A stretch of DNA of 64,000 nucleotides from Mycobacterium barrassiae. Lineage in GTDB: Bacteria > Actinomycetota > Actinomycetes > Mycobacteriales > Mycobacteriaceae. Numbering within the stretch: the stretch's first letter is position 1; each line of letters starts with the position of its first letter. This document shows positions 42,781 to 50,918 of this stretch, piece by piece. Location of the stretch: positions 639,535-703,534 of the forward strand of contig NZ_JACKUK010000023.1 of the NCBI RefSeq assembly GCF_025822765.1. Reading direction: 5' to 3'. The notes under the pieces were generated by a model. The model did not search any database. It was not told the DNA's origin and saw only the letters and a list, made by a program, of their open reading frames with translations. Both the position numbers and the translations under genes were made by a program.

Positions 42781-43392
42781 CTACAGTGGACGCGCCAGCG
42801 CGTACAAGGCCATCCGCCGGTTCGACATGTCATGCTCACCGAGGAACACGGCACCCGCATGTTCGCAGACGCCACGCGCTCCGGTGTTGCGGTGGTCCGG
42901 GTCGAACATGATGCGACGGCACCGCGGATCGAGCTCGAAGATGCTGGCGACCAAGCGGGGCAACATGATCGGCGCGATCCCCCGGTTGACGAACCGCAGC
43001 TCCGCGATGGCCGCGTGCAGACCGATGTCGTAAGGATCGGCGTCATAGCGCGGGGCGATCGAGTCCTTCGCCGCGCGGTAGAGCTCGAGGTAGGCGAACG
43101 GCTGGCCGCGGAAGCTGGCGATGAACGGCCGCGAGTACTCGCCGTCGAGTTGGGCCTGCAGGTAGCGCTGCCACCGCTGCGGCGGCCAGGCGTACTCCCA
43201 CGCCTCCACCAGGTGTGGGCGATTCATCCACTCCGAGACCATCTCCGCATCACCCGCGGCGTCGACGAGCCGCACGTCGTACGGCTCGGCCAGCACGGGG
43301 GTCGGCGGTGCATCCACGGCGCGCATCTCGTCGGATATCGACGTCAGCTCACGCGGCAGGACGGGTGATGGCGCCTGGTCAATGTCGGTCAT
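42781..43392 (-). CDS. mbtK: Mycobactin lysine N6-acyltransferase
   Basis: A 203-residue GNAT-fold transferase that moves the long acyl chain from MbtL to the lysine N6 of the siderophore. The siderophore-acyltransferase motif is visible in [18 protein letters not shown] (the His near residue 60), and the acyl-CoA-site region runs from [16 protein letters not shown] to the [12 protein letters not shown] block. It is convergent with mbtLMN and preceded by its own IdeR-like box. Confidence 0.94.
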   Translation of the reverse strand: MTDIDQAPSPVLPRELTSISDEMRAVDAPPTPVLAEPYDVRLVDAAGDAEMVSEWMNRPHLVEAWEYAWPPQRWQRYLQAQLDGEYSRPFIASFRGQPFAYLELYRAAKDSIAPRYDADPYDIGLHAAIAELRFVNRGIAPIMLPRLVASIFELDPRCRRIMFDPDHRNTGARGVCEHAGAVFLGEHDMSNRRMALYALARPL

Positions 43393-43417
43393 CGACCGCC
43401 GAGCCTACCCGAGTAAC

Positions 43418-43436
43418 TGAGGCGAGGCTTACCTAC
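43418..43436. promoter_or_regulatory. IdeR box upstream of mbtK
   Basis: On the minus strand GTAGGTAAGCCTCGCCTCA matches 14 of 19 positions of the iron box, 26 bases before the mbtK start. Confidence 0.7.
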
Positions 43437-43459
43437 CTCAAGCGTGCGGTCGTCACGCA

Positions 43460-44161
43460 CTACCTATCGCCGAACAACTCGTCGATCGCCTTCTGCTCCA
43501 GCTCTATCCACCTGCTCACGTGCTCACGGACCCGAGCGACCTCGTCCTCGTCGAGGTGCTTGGCCTCCTCTGGCGTGATGCGGCAGATGTCCATCGGTCC
43601 GCCGACACTCGGTGAGGATGCGTCGAGCGCGTCGAGCACGCGCAGGGCTGCCACCACCCCGTAGTCGACACTGCGCTTCGTCATCTCAAAGTGCGCCAGC
43701 AGCGCGTACGCCTGCTGCGCCATCGGTGAACCACTGCCGACGGCCTGAAAGCCGCCTTCTTCGTGGTGCCCGATCAGACCGTGCGGATCGATATCGATGA
43801 TGAACGGCTTCCCGTGGGCATAGCCCGCGGCCAAGAGGTAGGTCGCGGGGGTTGCGCCGGGCTTGCCCCCGGGCACCTCGGGAATGAAGTTGTCGTAGTG
43901 CCGCTTGAGCACCGGTAGGACTCGGTCCTGCAGCGCGTGCCCGACATCCGGCGCCTCGACGACGGCGTCCGCCTCGGCGTCGAAGATCTGCTCGAGGTCG
44001 AAGAGCACGGCTCGGGAGCCGCTCCCGCCCCAAGCGGCGCGCTTGCCGAGGGGATGCAGCTTCTGAGACGGATAACTCACACCGCGGACGGGATCGGTGA
44101 TCTGGGAATCCGACGCCATCACCAATCCGTCGGCACAACGCAGCGCGAGAACGACCGTCAC
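43460..44161 (-). CDS. Stand-alone proteasome-like Ntn hydrolase
   Basis: A 233-residue protein whose second residue is Thr (GTG start, then ACG), so Met removal exposes an N-terminal nucleophile. Numbering from that Thr, Asp17 (MASDSQ) and Lys33 (SQKLHPLG) match the T1/D17/K33 triad of proteasome beta subunits, and AVGSGSPMAQQA provides the conserved GSGS-like loop. It is not next to prcBA, pup or an unfoldase and has no propeptide, resembling Anbu/HslV-like proteins. The natural substrate is unknown. The C-terminal 35 residues are a charged helix. Confidence 0.82.
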   Translation of the reverse strand: MTVVLALRCADGLVMASDSQITDPVRGVSYPSQKLHPLGKRAAWGGSGSRAVLFDLEQIFDAEADAVVEAPDVGHALQDRVLPVLKRHYDNFIPEVPGGKPGATPATYLLAAGYAHGKPFIIDIDPHGLIGHHEEGGFQAVGSGSPMAQQAYALLAHFEMTKRSVDYGVVAALRVLDALDASSPSVGGPMDICRITPEEAKHLDEDEVARVREHVSRWIELEQKAIDELFGDR

Positions 44162-44214
44162 ATCTCAGGTGGTACCCACATTGCGGTCGCCCCACCCCGT
44201 GCAATCGTGGAGGC

Positions 44215-44412
44215 ATGGACGTCGACCGCGTTGCCGAACTCCAACGCTGGCAGGACTCGGGTGCGGTGTGGGAGGTGATCTCTCGTCACGGCGACACGGT
44301 GACGGTCGCTCTGTTGCGGTGCGACGGTGGCGAAGAGATGGACCGGTTCACGTCCGACGATCCACGGCTGCTGGGTTTCATCGGCGACCGGCTGCGCAGC
44401 GACGACAACTGA
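44215..44412 (+). CDS. Conserved hypothetical small protein
   Basis: A 65-residue soluble protein with a plausible mixed fold (RWQDSGAVWEVISRHGDTVT then ALLRCDGGEEMDRFTSDD). It begins 53 bases from the divergent Ntn hydrolase and ends at a strong hairpin. Similar small proteins are, as recalled, common in mycobacteria; no function is assigned. Confidence 0.75.
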   Translation: MDVDRVAELQRWQDSGAVWEVISRHGDTVTVALLRCDGGEEMDRFTSDDPRLLGFIGDRLRSDDN

Positions 44413-44415
44413 CAA

Positions 44416-44443
44416 GGTCGCCCCGCCCGGAGGCGGGGCGACC
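44416..44443. terminator. Perfect hairpin terminator
   Basis: GGTCGCCCCGCC and GGCGGGGCGACC form a 12-base stem with a CGGA loop, 4 bases after the stop of the small hypothetical gene and before the convergent secreted-protein gene. A U-tract is lacking, as is frequent in mycobacteria. Confidence 0.75.
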
Positions 44444-44471
44444 CGTCAGATCAGCATCAGAACGGTGACAT

Positions 44472-44816
44472 TTAGAACGGTGCGGCTCGGAACTCTCCGT
44501 TCCAGTGCACACCCCAGACGTTCAATTCGCTGTTCCACTCCACCGGCAGCCACGGAGCCCAGGCCGGCGGAGGCGGCGCTGGTGGCGCCCAGACCGGTAT
44601 CACGTAGTTGCGATGTCCAGGTGGCGGAAGCCCACCGTGCCCGGGCGGCAGCGGGTTGCCTGGTCCACCGAAGTTCGCGCCAGGGCCGGGCACCGGCCAC
44701 GGAGGCGGGCTCGGCCACTTCGGACCGGCGTTTGCGACACCCGACCCGATCCCCAGTGCGGCGCCCGCCAACGCGCCCGCACATATCGCAGTCACCACGC
44801 GTTTCTTGACATTCAT
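44472..44816 (-). CDS. Secreted proline/glycine-rich small protein
   Basis: A 114-residue exported protein. The signal peptide (KKRVVTAICAGALAGAALG, ending VANA) is followed by a Pro/Gly/Trp-rich chain (PPPWPVPGPGANFGGPGNP, then PAPPPPAWAPWLPVEW). No catalytic motif is visible. It resembles the many small proline-rich mycobacterial envelope proteins of unknown function. Confidence 0.8.
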   Translation of the reverse strand: MNVKKRVVTAICAGALAGAALGIGSGVANAGPKWPSPPPWPVPGPGANFGGPGNPLPPGHGGLPPPGHRNYVIPVWAPPAPPPPAWAPWLPVEWNSELNVWGVHWNGEFRAAPF

Positions 44817-44903
44817 TTAAGGTCGACTCCTTCAATCGCACCCCACCGAATGTGGGCGTGCTCGACCCCCGACTGTCTTGGACTACCCGCGGCCCGGTGC
44901 TGG

Positions 44904-45443
44904 CTAAACGCCTGCTCGACGCACCAGATCGACGAACGCAGCCGCCGCGGCATCGACACCCTCGTGGTCGTCGGTGGCCACCAGATCGAGCAGCAACCCC
45001 CTCGCGACAGCCAGGCCCAGGCGCATCATCGCGGGGTCGACCGTGCGCGCCGCCTCGTCGTCAAGCCAGGAGTGCACGGCGGCCGGCACCATCCGGGCAA
45101 AGGGCTGCTCGCCCTGAGCACCGCGCGCATAGCACTCAAAGAACAGCCGCTCGAACGGCCGCAGCTCGGGCTTGCGCAGGTCCGCCCACATGGCGGCGAT
45201 CGCGTCCGCCGGATCGTCCGGCAGCTCGCGCATCGCTGTCATCTGACGCCGTTCGACCTCGTCGACGATGGCCAACAGCAGTTCGTCGCGCGAACCGAAG
45301 TGGTGCAGCAGCATGCGATGGCTGGTGCCGACCGCGGCGGCGACGTCGCGCAGCGAGCGGTCACCGATGCCGCCTGCCGCGAACTCCTCCACCAACGCGT
45401 CGAGCAGCGACTGGCGCCGCTCGAGGTCAAGAGGCCGGGCCAT
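44904..45443 (-). CDS. TetR-family regulator
   Basis: A 179-residue TetR regulator. The HTH is at about residues 28-62 (SLRDVAAAVGTSHRMLLHHF). It overlaps the end of the upstream SRPBCC gene by 17 bases, so both are read from one promoter. That promoter carries the perfect palindrome at 45871-45890, giving a probable autoregulated two-gene unit whose inducer may be a ligand of the SRPBCC protein. Confidence 0.92.
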   Translation of the reverse strand: MARPLDLERRQSLLDALVEEFAAGGIGDRSLRDVAAAVGTSHRMLLHHFGSRDELLLAIVDEVERRQMTAMRELPDDPADAIAAMWADLRKPELRPFERLFFECYARGAQGEQPFARMVPAAVHSWLDDEAARTVDPAMMRLGLAVARGLLLDLVATDDHEGVDAAAAAFVDLVRRAGV

Positions 45444-45873
45444 CGAGGTGGTACAGCTGCTCGCTTCGCGCCTTGAGGCCTGCGGCCTCCATGTCGAGGT
45501 AGCGCCGCGTCATTCGCCGCATGGCGAGGCCGACCAGGGCGCCGACCGGCCCGCGCTGGTCGATCTGCTGACGCACCCGTGTCCGTCCGCCGGAAATCGC
45601 GCTGACCTCGTGGCTGGCCACCGTGAGACCGCCGGGCGAGCGCTGCACCCAGGTCCACGACTGACCGGGCGTCACGTCGGTGACCTCCCACACCAGCTTC
45701 GGCATGCGCGGCTGTTTGATCTCGAAGCGCCTGCCGACTGCAATGCCCGCGCCATCGAGGGCGACCAGGCTGGTGACCGAGGCCGTCCACTCCCGCCAGT
45801 GCTCAACGTCGCTGAAGACGTCCCAGACAACGGTGGCTGGTGCGTCGATGTCGACGCCCGCATCGGTAATCAT
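45427..45873 (-). CDS. SRPBCC/polyketide cyclase-like ligand-binding protein
   Basis: A 148-residue START/SRPBCC-fold protein (VDIDAPATVVWDVFSDVEHW at the N-terminus, then GRRFEIKQPRMPKLVWEVT and the C-terminal amphipathic helix). Such proteins bind hydrophobic ligands in a helix-grip cavity. The ATG at 45873 is within the operator palindrome; an upstream in-frame start would cross the operator. The downstream coupled TetR suggests regulation by the same type of hydrophobic compound. Confidence 0.85.
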   Translation of the reverse strand: MITDAGVDIDAPATVVWDVFSDVEHWREWTASVTSLVALDGAGIAVGRRFEIKQPRMPKLVWEVTDVTPGQSWTWVQRSPGGLTVASHEVSAISGGRTRVRQQIDQRGPVGALVGLAMRRMTRRYLDMEAAGLKARSEQLYHLDGPAS

Positions 45874-45890
45874 GTACCAGACGGTACATG
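45871..45890. promoter_or_regulatory. TetR operator overlapping SRPBCC start codon
   Basis: CATGTACCAGACGGTACATG is a palindrome with perfect 8-base arms and a 4-base spacer. The start codon of the SRPBCC gene (45873-45871, minus strand) forms the end of one arm, so a bound repressor would block initiation directly. Confidence 0.7.
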
Positions 45891-45997
45891 AACTCGATGC
45901 GCCACGGAAGCCCGAAATCACGTGGATAACCCGTCCGACCCTCTACCGTCGAGCACACAATTCAGGACTCGAAGGACTTGGTGGCGCAGCCTTAGAC

Positions 45998-47686
45998 ATG
46001 GAGACTCCGTTCGACGACGCCGTGTTCGACCGGCTCAACCGCCGTGAGGTCGCGCTCGACCTTGCTGAGGCCGTCGAGGAGGAGGTCGCCGACTCCATCG
46101 GCGCCGTCGATCTCTCCTCCGCCGAGCCGGCGCTGCTGCTGCAGAAAATGGAGAACAAGCTCGTCCGGCATCACCTGGCGAAGCCCGGCGTGCTGAGCGA
46201 CGAACAGTTGCGCAGGCTGCGGTACATCCTCAACTTCGCCCGCCTCGCCGACTTCGAGCCAGGGGCCGCCGGCCCGGGCGGCAGCCGCGGACGCGGCGAC
46301 GTCTCGGTGGGCGCCGAACTCGCCAAGTGGCGGACGAGGGTGGCCGATGCGCTCTACGTGCCGCTGCGCGAGGAGCGCGACCCCGCAACGGCGTTGGCGC
46401 GAGTGCGGGATGTTCTTGCGGATCTGACCGACGCCCAAGACGAGCAGCGTCGCCTACTCATCGAGAGGCATGGAAACGCCTTCTCCCCCGTCGAACTGGA
46501 CGCCGAGGCGGGCCACAAGAAACTCGTCACGGTGCTGGGCGGCGGAGGTGGTGCGGGATTCGTCTACATCGGCGGTATGCAGCGGCTGCTCGACGTCGGC
46601 CAGGTACCGGACTACATGATCGGTTCGTCGTTCGGATCGATCATCGGCAGCGTGATGGCCCGCACCCTCCCGATACCGGTCGACGAGTACGTCGCGTGGG
46701 CGAAGACGGTGACATACGGCGCCATCCTCGGACCCGAACGACTTCGCCGCAGGCATGGGCTGGCCGGTCTGTTCTCGTTGCGCTTCGACGACTTCGCGCA
46801 CGCCTTGTTCAGCCGCGAAGACGGTGAACGAATGCGGATGTCGGACTTGGCGATTCCACTCGACATTGTCGTGGCCGGTGTGCGTAAACAGCCGTATGCC
46901 GCGCTCCCGTCACGATTTCGTCGACCGGAGCTGGCCGCGCTGCAGATGCGGTCACTGCCCTTCCGTCCGATCGGAATCGGGGCGCAGGTCGCGCGTCGGC
47001 TGTGGCAGGTGTCGGCGTTCATCGACGTGCGGGTGGTCAAGCCGATCGTCGTCGGCGACGACGACCTGACCCGCGACGTCGACGTCGTCGACGCAGCATC
47101 CTTTTCGTCGGCGATTCCCGGTGTGCTGCACCACGAAACGAGCGACCGCCGGATGGTCCCGATCCTCGACGCCCTGTGTAAGGAGAAGGAGGTCGCGGCG
47201 CTGGTCGACGGGGGCGCGGCGAGCAACGTCCCGGTCGAACTGGCGTGGAAGCGTGTCCGCGACGGCAGGCTGGGCACCCGCAACGCCTGTTATCTCGCGT
47301 TCGATTGTTTTCACCCGCAATGGGATCCACGTCATATGTGGCTCATCCCGATCGCGCAGGCGGTCCAGCTGCAGATGGTGCGCAATGCTCCCTACGCCGA
47401 CCACCTCGTCCGCTTCTCGCCCACGCTGTCCCCCGCCAACCTCGCACCGTCGCGCGCGTCGATCGACCGCGCCTGTGCGTGGGGACGCAAGAGCGTTGAG
47501 AAGGCCATCCCCGTCACCACCGCGCTGCTCAAGCCGACGTGGTGGGAAGGCGACCGGCCCGCCGTCCCCGAAACCAGGCCCGCCGCCCGGCGCGGTTCGG
47601 TGGCGTCACCGATGAGCGCGGTGATGGCAGCCCTCGAGGTGCCTCAGAATCGGTTGGCGCGGTGGCGAAACGAACGATTGACGTGA
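45998..47686 (+). CDS. Patatin-like phospholipase/lipase
   Basis: A 562-residue protein with an N-terminal helical region (about 1-160) and a patatin domain. The oxyanion glycine string VLGGGGGAGFVYIGG (about residue 180), the nucleophile motif GSSFGS and the catalytic-Asp motif DGGAASNVP (about 410) are present. Related to eukaryote-like patatin lipases with a DUF3336-like front. It is divergent from the TetR-SRPBCC unit. The ATG at 45998 is the first good start after the promoter region. Substrate inferred to be a phospholipid or neutral lipid. Confidence 0.85.
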   Translation: METPFDDAVFDRLNRREVALDLAEAVEEEVADSIGAVDLSSAEPALLLQKMENKLVRHHLAKPGVLSDEQLRRLRYILNFARLADFEPGAAGPGGSRGRGDVSVGAELAKWRTRVADALYVPLREERDPATALARVRDVLADLTDAQDEQRRLLIERHGNAFSPVELDAEAGHKKLVTVLGGGGGAGFVYIGGMQRLLDVGQVPDYMIGSSFGSIIGSVMARTLPIPVDEYVAWAKTVTYGAILGPERLRRRHGLAGLFSLRFDDFAHALFSREDGERMRMSDLAIPLDIVVAGVRKQPYAALPSRFRRPELAALQMRSLPFRPIGIGAQVARRLWQVSAFIDVRVVKPIVVGDDDLTRDVDVVDAASFSSAIPGVLHHETSDRRMVPILDALCKEKEVAALVDGGAASNVPVELAWKRVRDGRLGTRNACYLAFDCFHPQWDPRHMWLIPIAQAVQLQMVRNAPYADHLVRFSPTLSPANLAPSRASIDRACAWGRKSVEKAIPVTTALLKPTWWEGDRPAVPETRPAARRGSVASPMSAVMAALEVPQNRLARWRNERLT

Positions 47687-47708
47687 CCGGGCACCGCAGC
47701 GATAGCCG

Positions 47709-48383
47709 TCACGGGTTGATCTCACCCGCGATGCCGCGCTCGATGGCTGCCCGGGTTGCAGACGGAAGAACGAGCAGGCCCTCGAGTTCTTGGCGTGCGC
47801 GATCGTATGCGCGCTCACGTTCGCTCGGTGTCGCAGCCTCATTCGACGCCACCCGCAGTAGCCGCTGAGCACGGTCGATCCGCTGCTTGTCCCGTTCGGG
47901 GAAATCGTCTCGCCGCCGACGAATCGCCTCAGCCTCGGCCGCATTGAATGCGGCGACGTACTCCTCGACAGCAGCAAGGTAGTTCGCGGCCGACTCACGG
48001 TCGTCAAGCAGATCCTCGGCTCGTACCGGTCGCAGGATGTCCGCCCGGATCTTCGCCTTGTGGAATCGTTCGGTGAGCGGCGCCCGCAGATCGGTCATCA
48101 TCGGGAATTCCAGCAGTTTGGCCGGGTCGAGTTCGTAGCTCAGCCATCGCGACTCGATGCGTGAATGTTCCTCGATCGCACGCGTGACGGTGCGCCACAG
48201 CGCGGCGGGATTGCCACTGGCGGGCTGGGCAGACCCGAGACCAGGGCCGGCGTGGCCGTCGATCTCTTCCTGTTGTGCACCTCGGTTCTTGGCCGATGAG
48301 AAAGCCCTGATCGCGGCGGTGACGCCGACTGCGACCGGGACGATCACGATCAGCAGCTCGAGCAAGCGGATGAACAGCCCCAC
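47709..48383 (-). CDS. Membrane-anchored hypothetical protein with coiled coil
   Basis: A 224-residue protein. The N-terminal transmembrane helix (LLELLIVIVPVAVGVTAAI, residues 7-25) is followed by a basic segment and a long soluble helical part, with charged helices at 135-200 (YVAAFNAAEAEAIRRRRDDF). No known domain is recognised. Convergent with the patatin gene and 16 bases downstream of nagA on the same strand. Function unknown. Confidence 0.72.
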   Translation of the reverse strand: MGLFIRLLELLIVIVPVAVGVTAAIRAFSSAKNRGAQQEEIDGHAGPGLGSAQPASGNPAALWRTVTRAIEEHSRIESRWLSYELDPAKLLEFPMMTDLRAPLTERFHKAKIRADILRPVRAEDLLDDRESAANYLAAVEEYVAAFNAAEAEAIRRRRDDFPERDKQRIDRAQRLLRVASNEAATPSERERAYDRARQELEGLLVLPSATRAAIERGIAGEINP

Positions 48384-48399
48384 CTCGCCAGGATGCCAG

Positions 48400-49539
48400 T
48401 TAAACGGCGACCACCCATGCTCCCCGATGCAGTACGCCGGTCACGGCGAGATCAGCGTCGAGCACGACGAGATCTGCGCCGGCGCCTGGGACCAGCCCCT
48501 GAGCCGGCAGACCGAGCGCGCGAGCCGGATTGATCGAGGCCTGCCGCACGCCGGCCAGCAGTGCCTCGTCGCGCGGAAGTCCGCTGTTCTGGACGGCGAA
48601 CCGGAACTGGTGGTCCATGGTGGCGGTGCTCCCCGCGATGATCTGTGTGCCTGCCACGCGCGCCACCCCATCCAGCACGTCGACGTCAAGCGGGCCCAAG
48701 CGATACGTGCCGTCGGTCATACCGGCCGCGGAGATCGCGTCGGTGATCAACGACACCCTGTCCGGTCCCGCGCTGCGCGAAACATGCCGATAGAGCGCCG
48801 GGTCGACGTGCACACCGTCGGTGATCAGTTCGACCGTGACGCGAGGGTCTTCCAGCAGCGCGATGACCGGGCCGGGCTCACGGGTGTTGATGGGGCGCAT
48901 CGCGTTGAACAGGTGGGTGCCCACCGTCGCGCCCGCCGCGATCGCCGCACGCGTCTGCTCGTACGTCGCCTCGGTGTGCCCTACGGCGGCGACGACACCC
49001 GCGTCGACGATCCGGTCGATCGCCGCCAGCGCGCCGTCGCGCTCCGGTGCGATGGTGATCATGCGCACCGCCCCGGCGGCGGCCGCCAGGACGCGGTTGA
49101 TCTCGGCGGGGTCGGGGTCGCGCATCAGGGCGGGCTCGTGAGCGCCGCAACGCAACGTGGACAGCCACGGACCTTCGAGGTGGATCCCGTGGATCAGGCC
49201 TTCGGAGACGTCGGCAGCCAATTCGGTTACCTGATGCAACAGATCGTCGGGCGCGGCGGTGACCAACGACGCGATCAGCGTGGTGGTGCCGTGCCTGCGG
49301 TGAAAGTCCACGGCCGTGGCGGTATCGGAACGGACGGCAGCCGAGAAGTTCGTCCCTCCCCCACCGTGCACATGGACATCGACGAAGCCCGGCACCACCG
49401 TCACGGCGCCGAGGTCCCGATCCGGCGATCGAGCCCGCGTGCCGTCACCGACCGCATCGACGAGGCCGTTCGATATCTCAATCCATCCGGGCCGCAACAA
49501 CTCTCGTCCGGTGAGTACGGTTTCGGCGGTCAGCAGCAC
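48400..49539 (-). CDS. nagA: N-acetylglucosamine-6-phosphate deacetylase
   Basis: A 379-residue metal-dependent amidohydrolase that converts GlcNAc-6-phosphate to glucosamine-6-phosphate and acetate. Characteristic motifs are the PGFVDVHVHGGGG metal site, IHLEGPWLS (Glu ligand), AVGHTEATY and GTHLFNAMRP (His ligands), and LITDAIS with the catalytic Asp. It abuts nagB (no gap) and follows EIIA in the same operon. Confidence 0.96.
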   Translation of the reverse strand: MLLTAETVLTGRELLRPGWIEISNGLVDAVGDGTRARSPDRDLGAVTVVPGFVDVHVHGGGGTNFSAAVRSDTATAVDFHRRHGTTTLIASLVTAAPDDLLHQVTELAADVSEGLIHGIHLEGPWLSTLRCGAHEPALMRDPDPAEINRVLAAAAGAVRMITIAPERDGALAAIDRIVDAGVVAAVGHTEATYEQTRAAIAAGATVGTHLFNAMRPINTREPGPVIALLEDPRVTVELITDGVHVDPALYRHVSRSAGPDRVSLITDAISAAGMTDGTYRLGPLDVDVLDGVARVAGTQIIAGSTATMDHQFRFAVQNSGLPRDEALLAGVRQASINPARALGLPAQGLVPGAGADLVVLDADLAVTGVLHRGAWVVAV

Positions 49540-50325
49540 TCAGATGCCCTGCCACTCCGGTTTGGCGCGATAGGTCTCGCGGTAGTAGTCGACGAGCTGG
49601 AGCCGTCGCGCTGCTGCTTCATCGACCAGAACGGTGACGTGCGGATGAAGCTGGAGCACGGTCGCGGGCCACAACGCCGAGATCGCCCCCTCGACCAGGT
49701 GATGTACCGCCTCGGCCTTGCCGCGCCCCGTCGCCACCAGGATCAGGTGCCGGGCCTCCATGATGGTCGCCAGCCCCTGCGTCAGGCAGTGGGTCGGCAC
49801 CGCGTCGACGTCGCCTCCGAAGAAGCGCGAGTTGTCCATCCGCGTCTGCCTGGTCAGCGTCTTGATTCTGGTGCGTGAGCCCAATGAGGAACCGGGTTCG
49901 TTGAATGCGACGTGCCCGTCGGTGCCGATGCCGAGAATCTGTAGGTCGACGCCTCCCGCGTCGCTGATCGCGGCCTCGTACTCCGCGCATGCGGACGGGA
50001 TGTCGGCGGCCAGCCCATCCGGGCCTTGCACGGCGCCGGGAGCGAAGTCGACCTTGGAGACGAACACCTCGTCGATGACGTTGCGATACCGCTGAGGGTG
50101 GTCGGCAGGCAGGCCCACATACTCGTCGAGGGTGAAGCCGCGGGCCTGGCGGAACGAGATCGTTCCGGCGGCGTGCCGCCGCGCGAGTTCGTCGTAGATC
50201 GCCAGCGGAGACGAACCGGTCGCCAGGCCCAGCACGGCATCCGGTTTGCGACCGAGCAGCGCGGCGATCGCGTCAGCGCCGACGACGCCAATCTCGTTGG
50301 CGTCCGGCAGGATGATGACTTCCAT
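49540..50325 (-). CDS. nagB: Glucosamine-6-phosphate deaminase
   Basis: A 261-residue enzyme that converts glucosamine-6-phosphate into fructose-6-phosphate and ammonia. The LGLATGSSPLAIYDEL sugar-phosphate loop near residue 32, the YVGLPADHPQRY motif (catalytic Asp) and the IGTDGHVAFNEPGSS block (Asp/His/Glu of the active site) are intact. It is placed between the EIIA gene and nagA, one base from each. Confidence 0.96.
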   Translation of the reverse strand: MEVIILPDANEIGVVGADAIAALLGRKPDAVLGLATGSSPLAIYDELARRHAAGTISFRQARGFTLDEYVGLPADHPQRYRNVIDEVFVSKVDFAPGAVQGPDGLAADIPSACAEYEAAISDAGGVDLQILGIGTDGHVAFNEPGSSLGSRTRIKTLTRQTRMDNSRFFGGDVDAVPTHCLTQGLATIMEARHLILVATGRGKAEAVHHLVEGAISALWPATVLQLHPHVTVLVDEAAARRLQLVDYYRETYRAKPEWQGI

Positions 50326-50796
50326 TTATTTGTTCGCGATGAAAAGATCTGCCCCGGAAGGGATCTGCGCACCCTCCAGCACCGCTTCGGACGGCAATAT
50401 GTTGCCCGCTTCGCGTTCGTCCATCACGACCACCGGAACGATCGGGCTCAGCCCTTTGGCCACCACCGAGGTGACGTCATACGTGATGACGACCTGACCG
50501 ACGGTGACCTCATCGCCCTGGCTCAGATGCGCGGTGAAACCGTCGCCCTTGAGTTGGACGGTATCGAGACCGAGGTGAACGAGAACGCCGACGTTGTCCG
50601 GCGTCATGACGACGTAAGCGTGTGGCATCAGTTTCAGCAGCTTCCCGCTGACCGGGGCGACCGCGTCGACCACCTCGTGCGGAGGGTCGACCGCGGCGCC
50701 GTAACCCACCATCCCCGCCGAGAAAACCGGATCGGGGACATCCGCGAGCGGAACCGCACGCCCACCGACCGGGGCCAACACCTGCGTCGTACTCAC
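50326..50796 (-). CDS. crr: PTS glucose-type EIIA protein
   Basis: A 156-residue EIIA(Glc)-like phosphocarrier. The phosphorylated His is His74 in VLVHLGLDTVQLKGDGF, with the second conserved His59 in MPHAYVV. It would pass phosphate from HPr to the EIIB domain of the divergent permease gene. First gene of the leftward crr-nagB-nagA operon. As recalled, M. smegmatis has the same crr/nag/ptsG arrangement. Confidence 0.94.
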   Translation of the reverse strand: MSTTQVLAPVGGRAVPLADVPDPVFSAGMVGYGAAVDPPHEVVDAVAPVSGKLLKLMPHAYVVMTPDNVGVLVHLGLDTVQLKGDGFTAHLSQGDEVTVGQVVITYDVTSVVAKGLSPIVPVVVMDEREAGNILPSEAVLEGAQIPSGADLFIANK

Positions 50797-50918
50797 GTCG
50801 AGACTCCATTCTGCTCGTGCGCACCAACAATACGAGCGTGCCGGAAAGAGAGCCCGGACTTCGGCTATTCCTCTAAGCTTGCAACGCTCGGTCGGCTATG
50901 GCGAGGAGGTCACCGTCG

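Noticed and set aside
50797-50918. Search for a DasR/NagR-type operator between crr and the PTS permease
   Set aside because: No sequence like TGGTCTAGACCA was found in the 122-base divergent region, so GlcNAc control by a local GntR-type site is unsupported.
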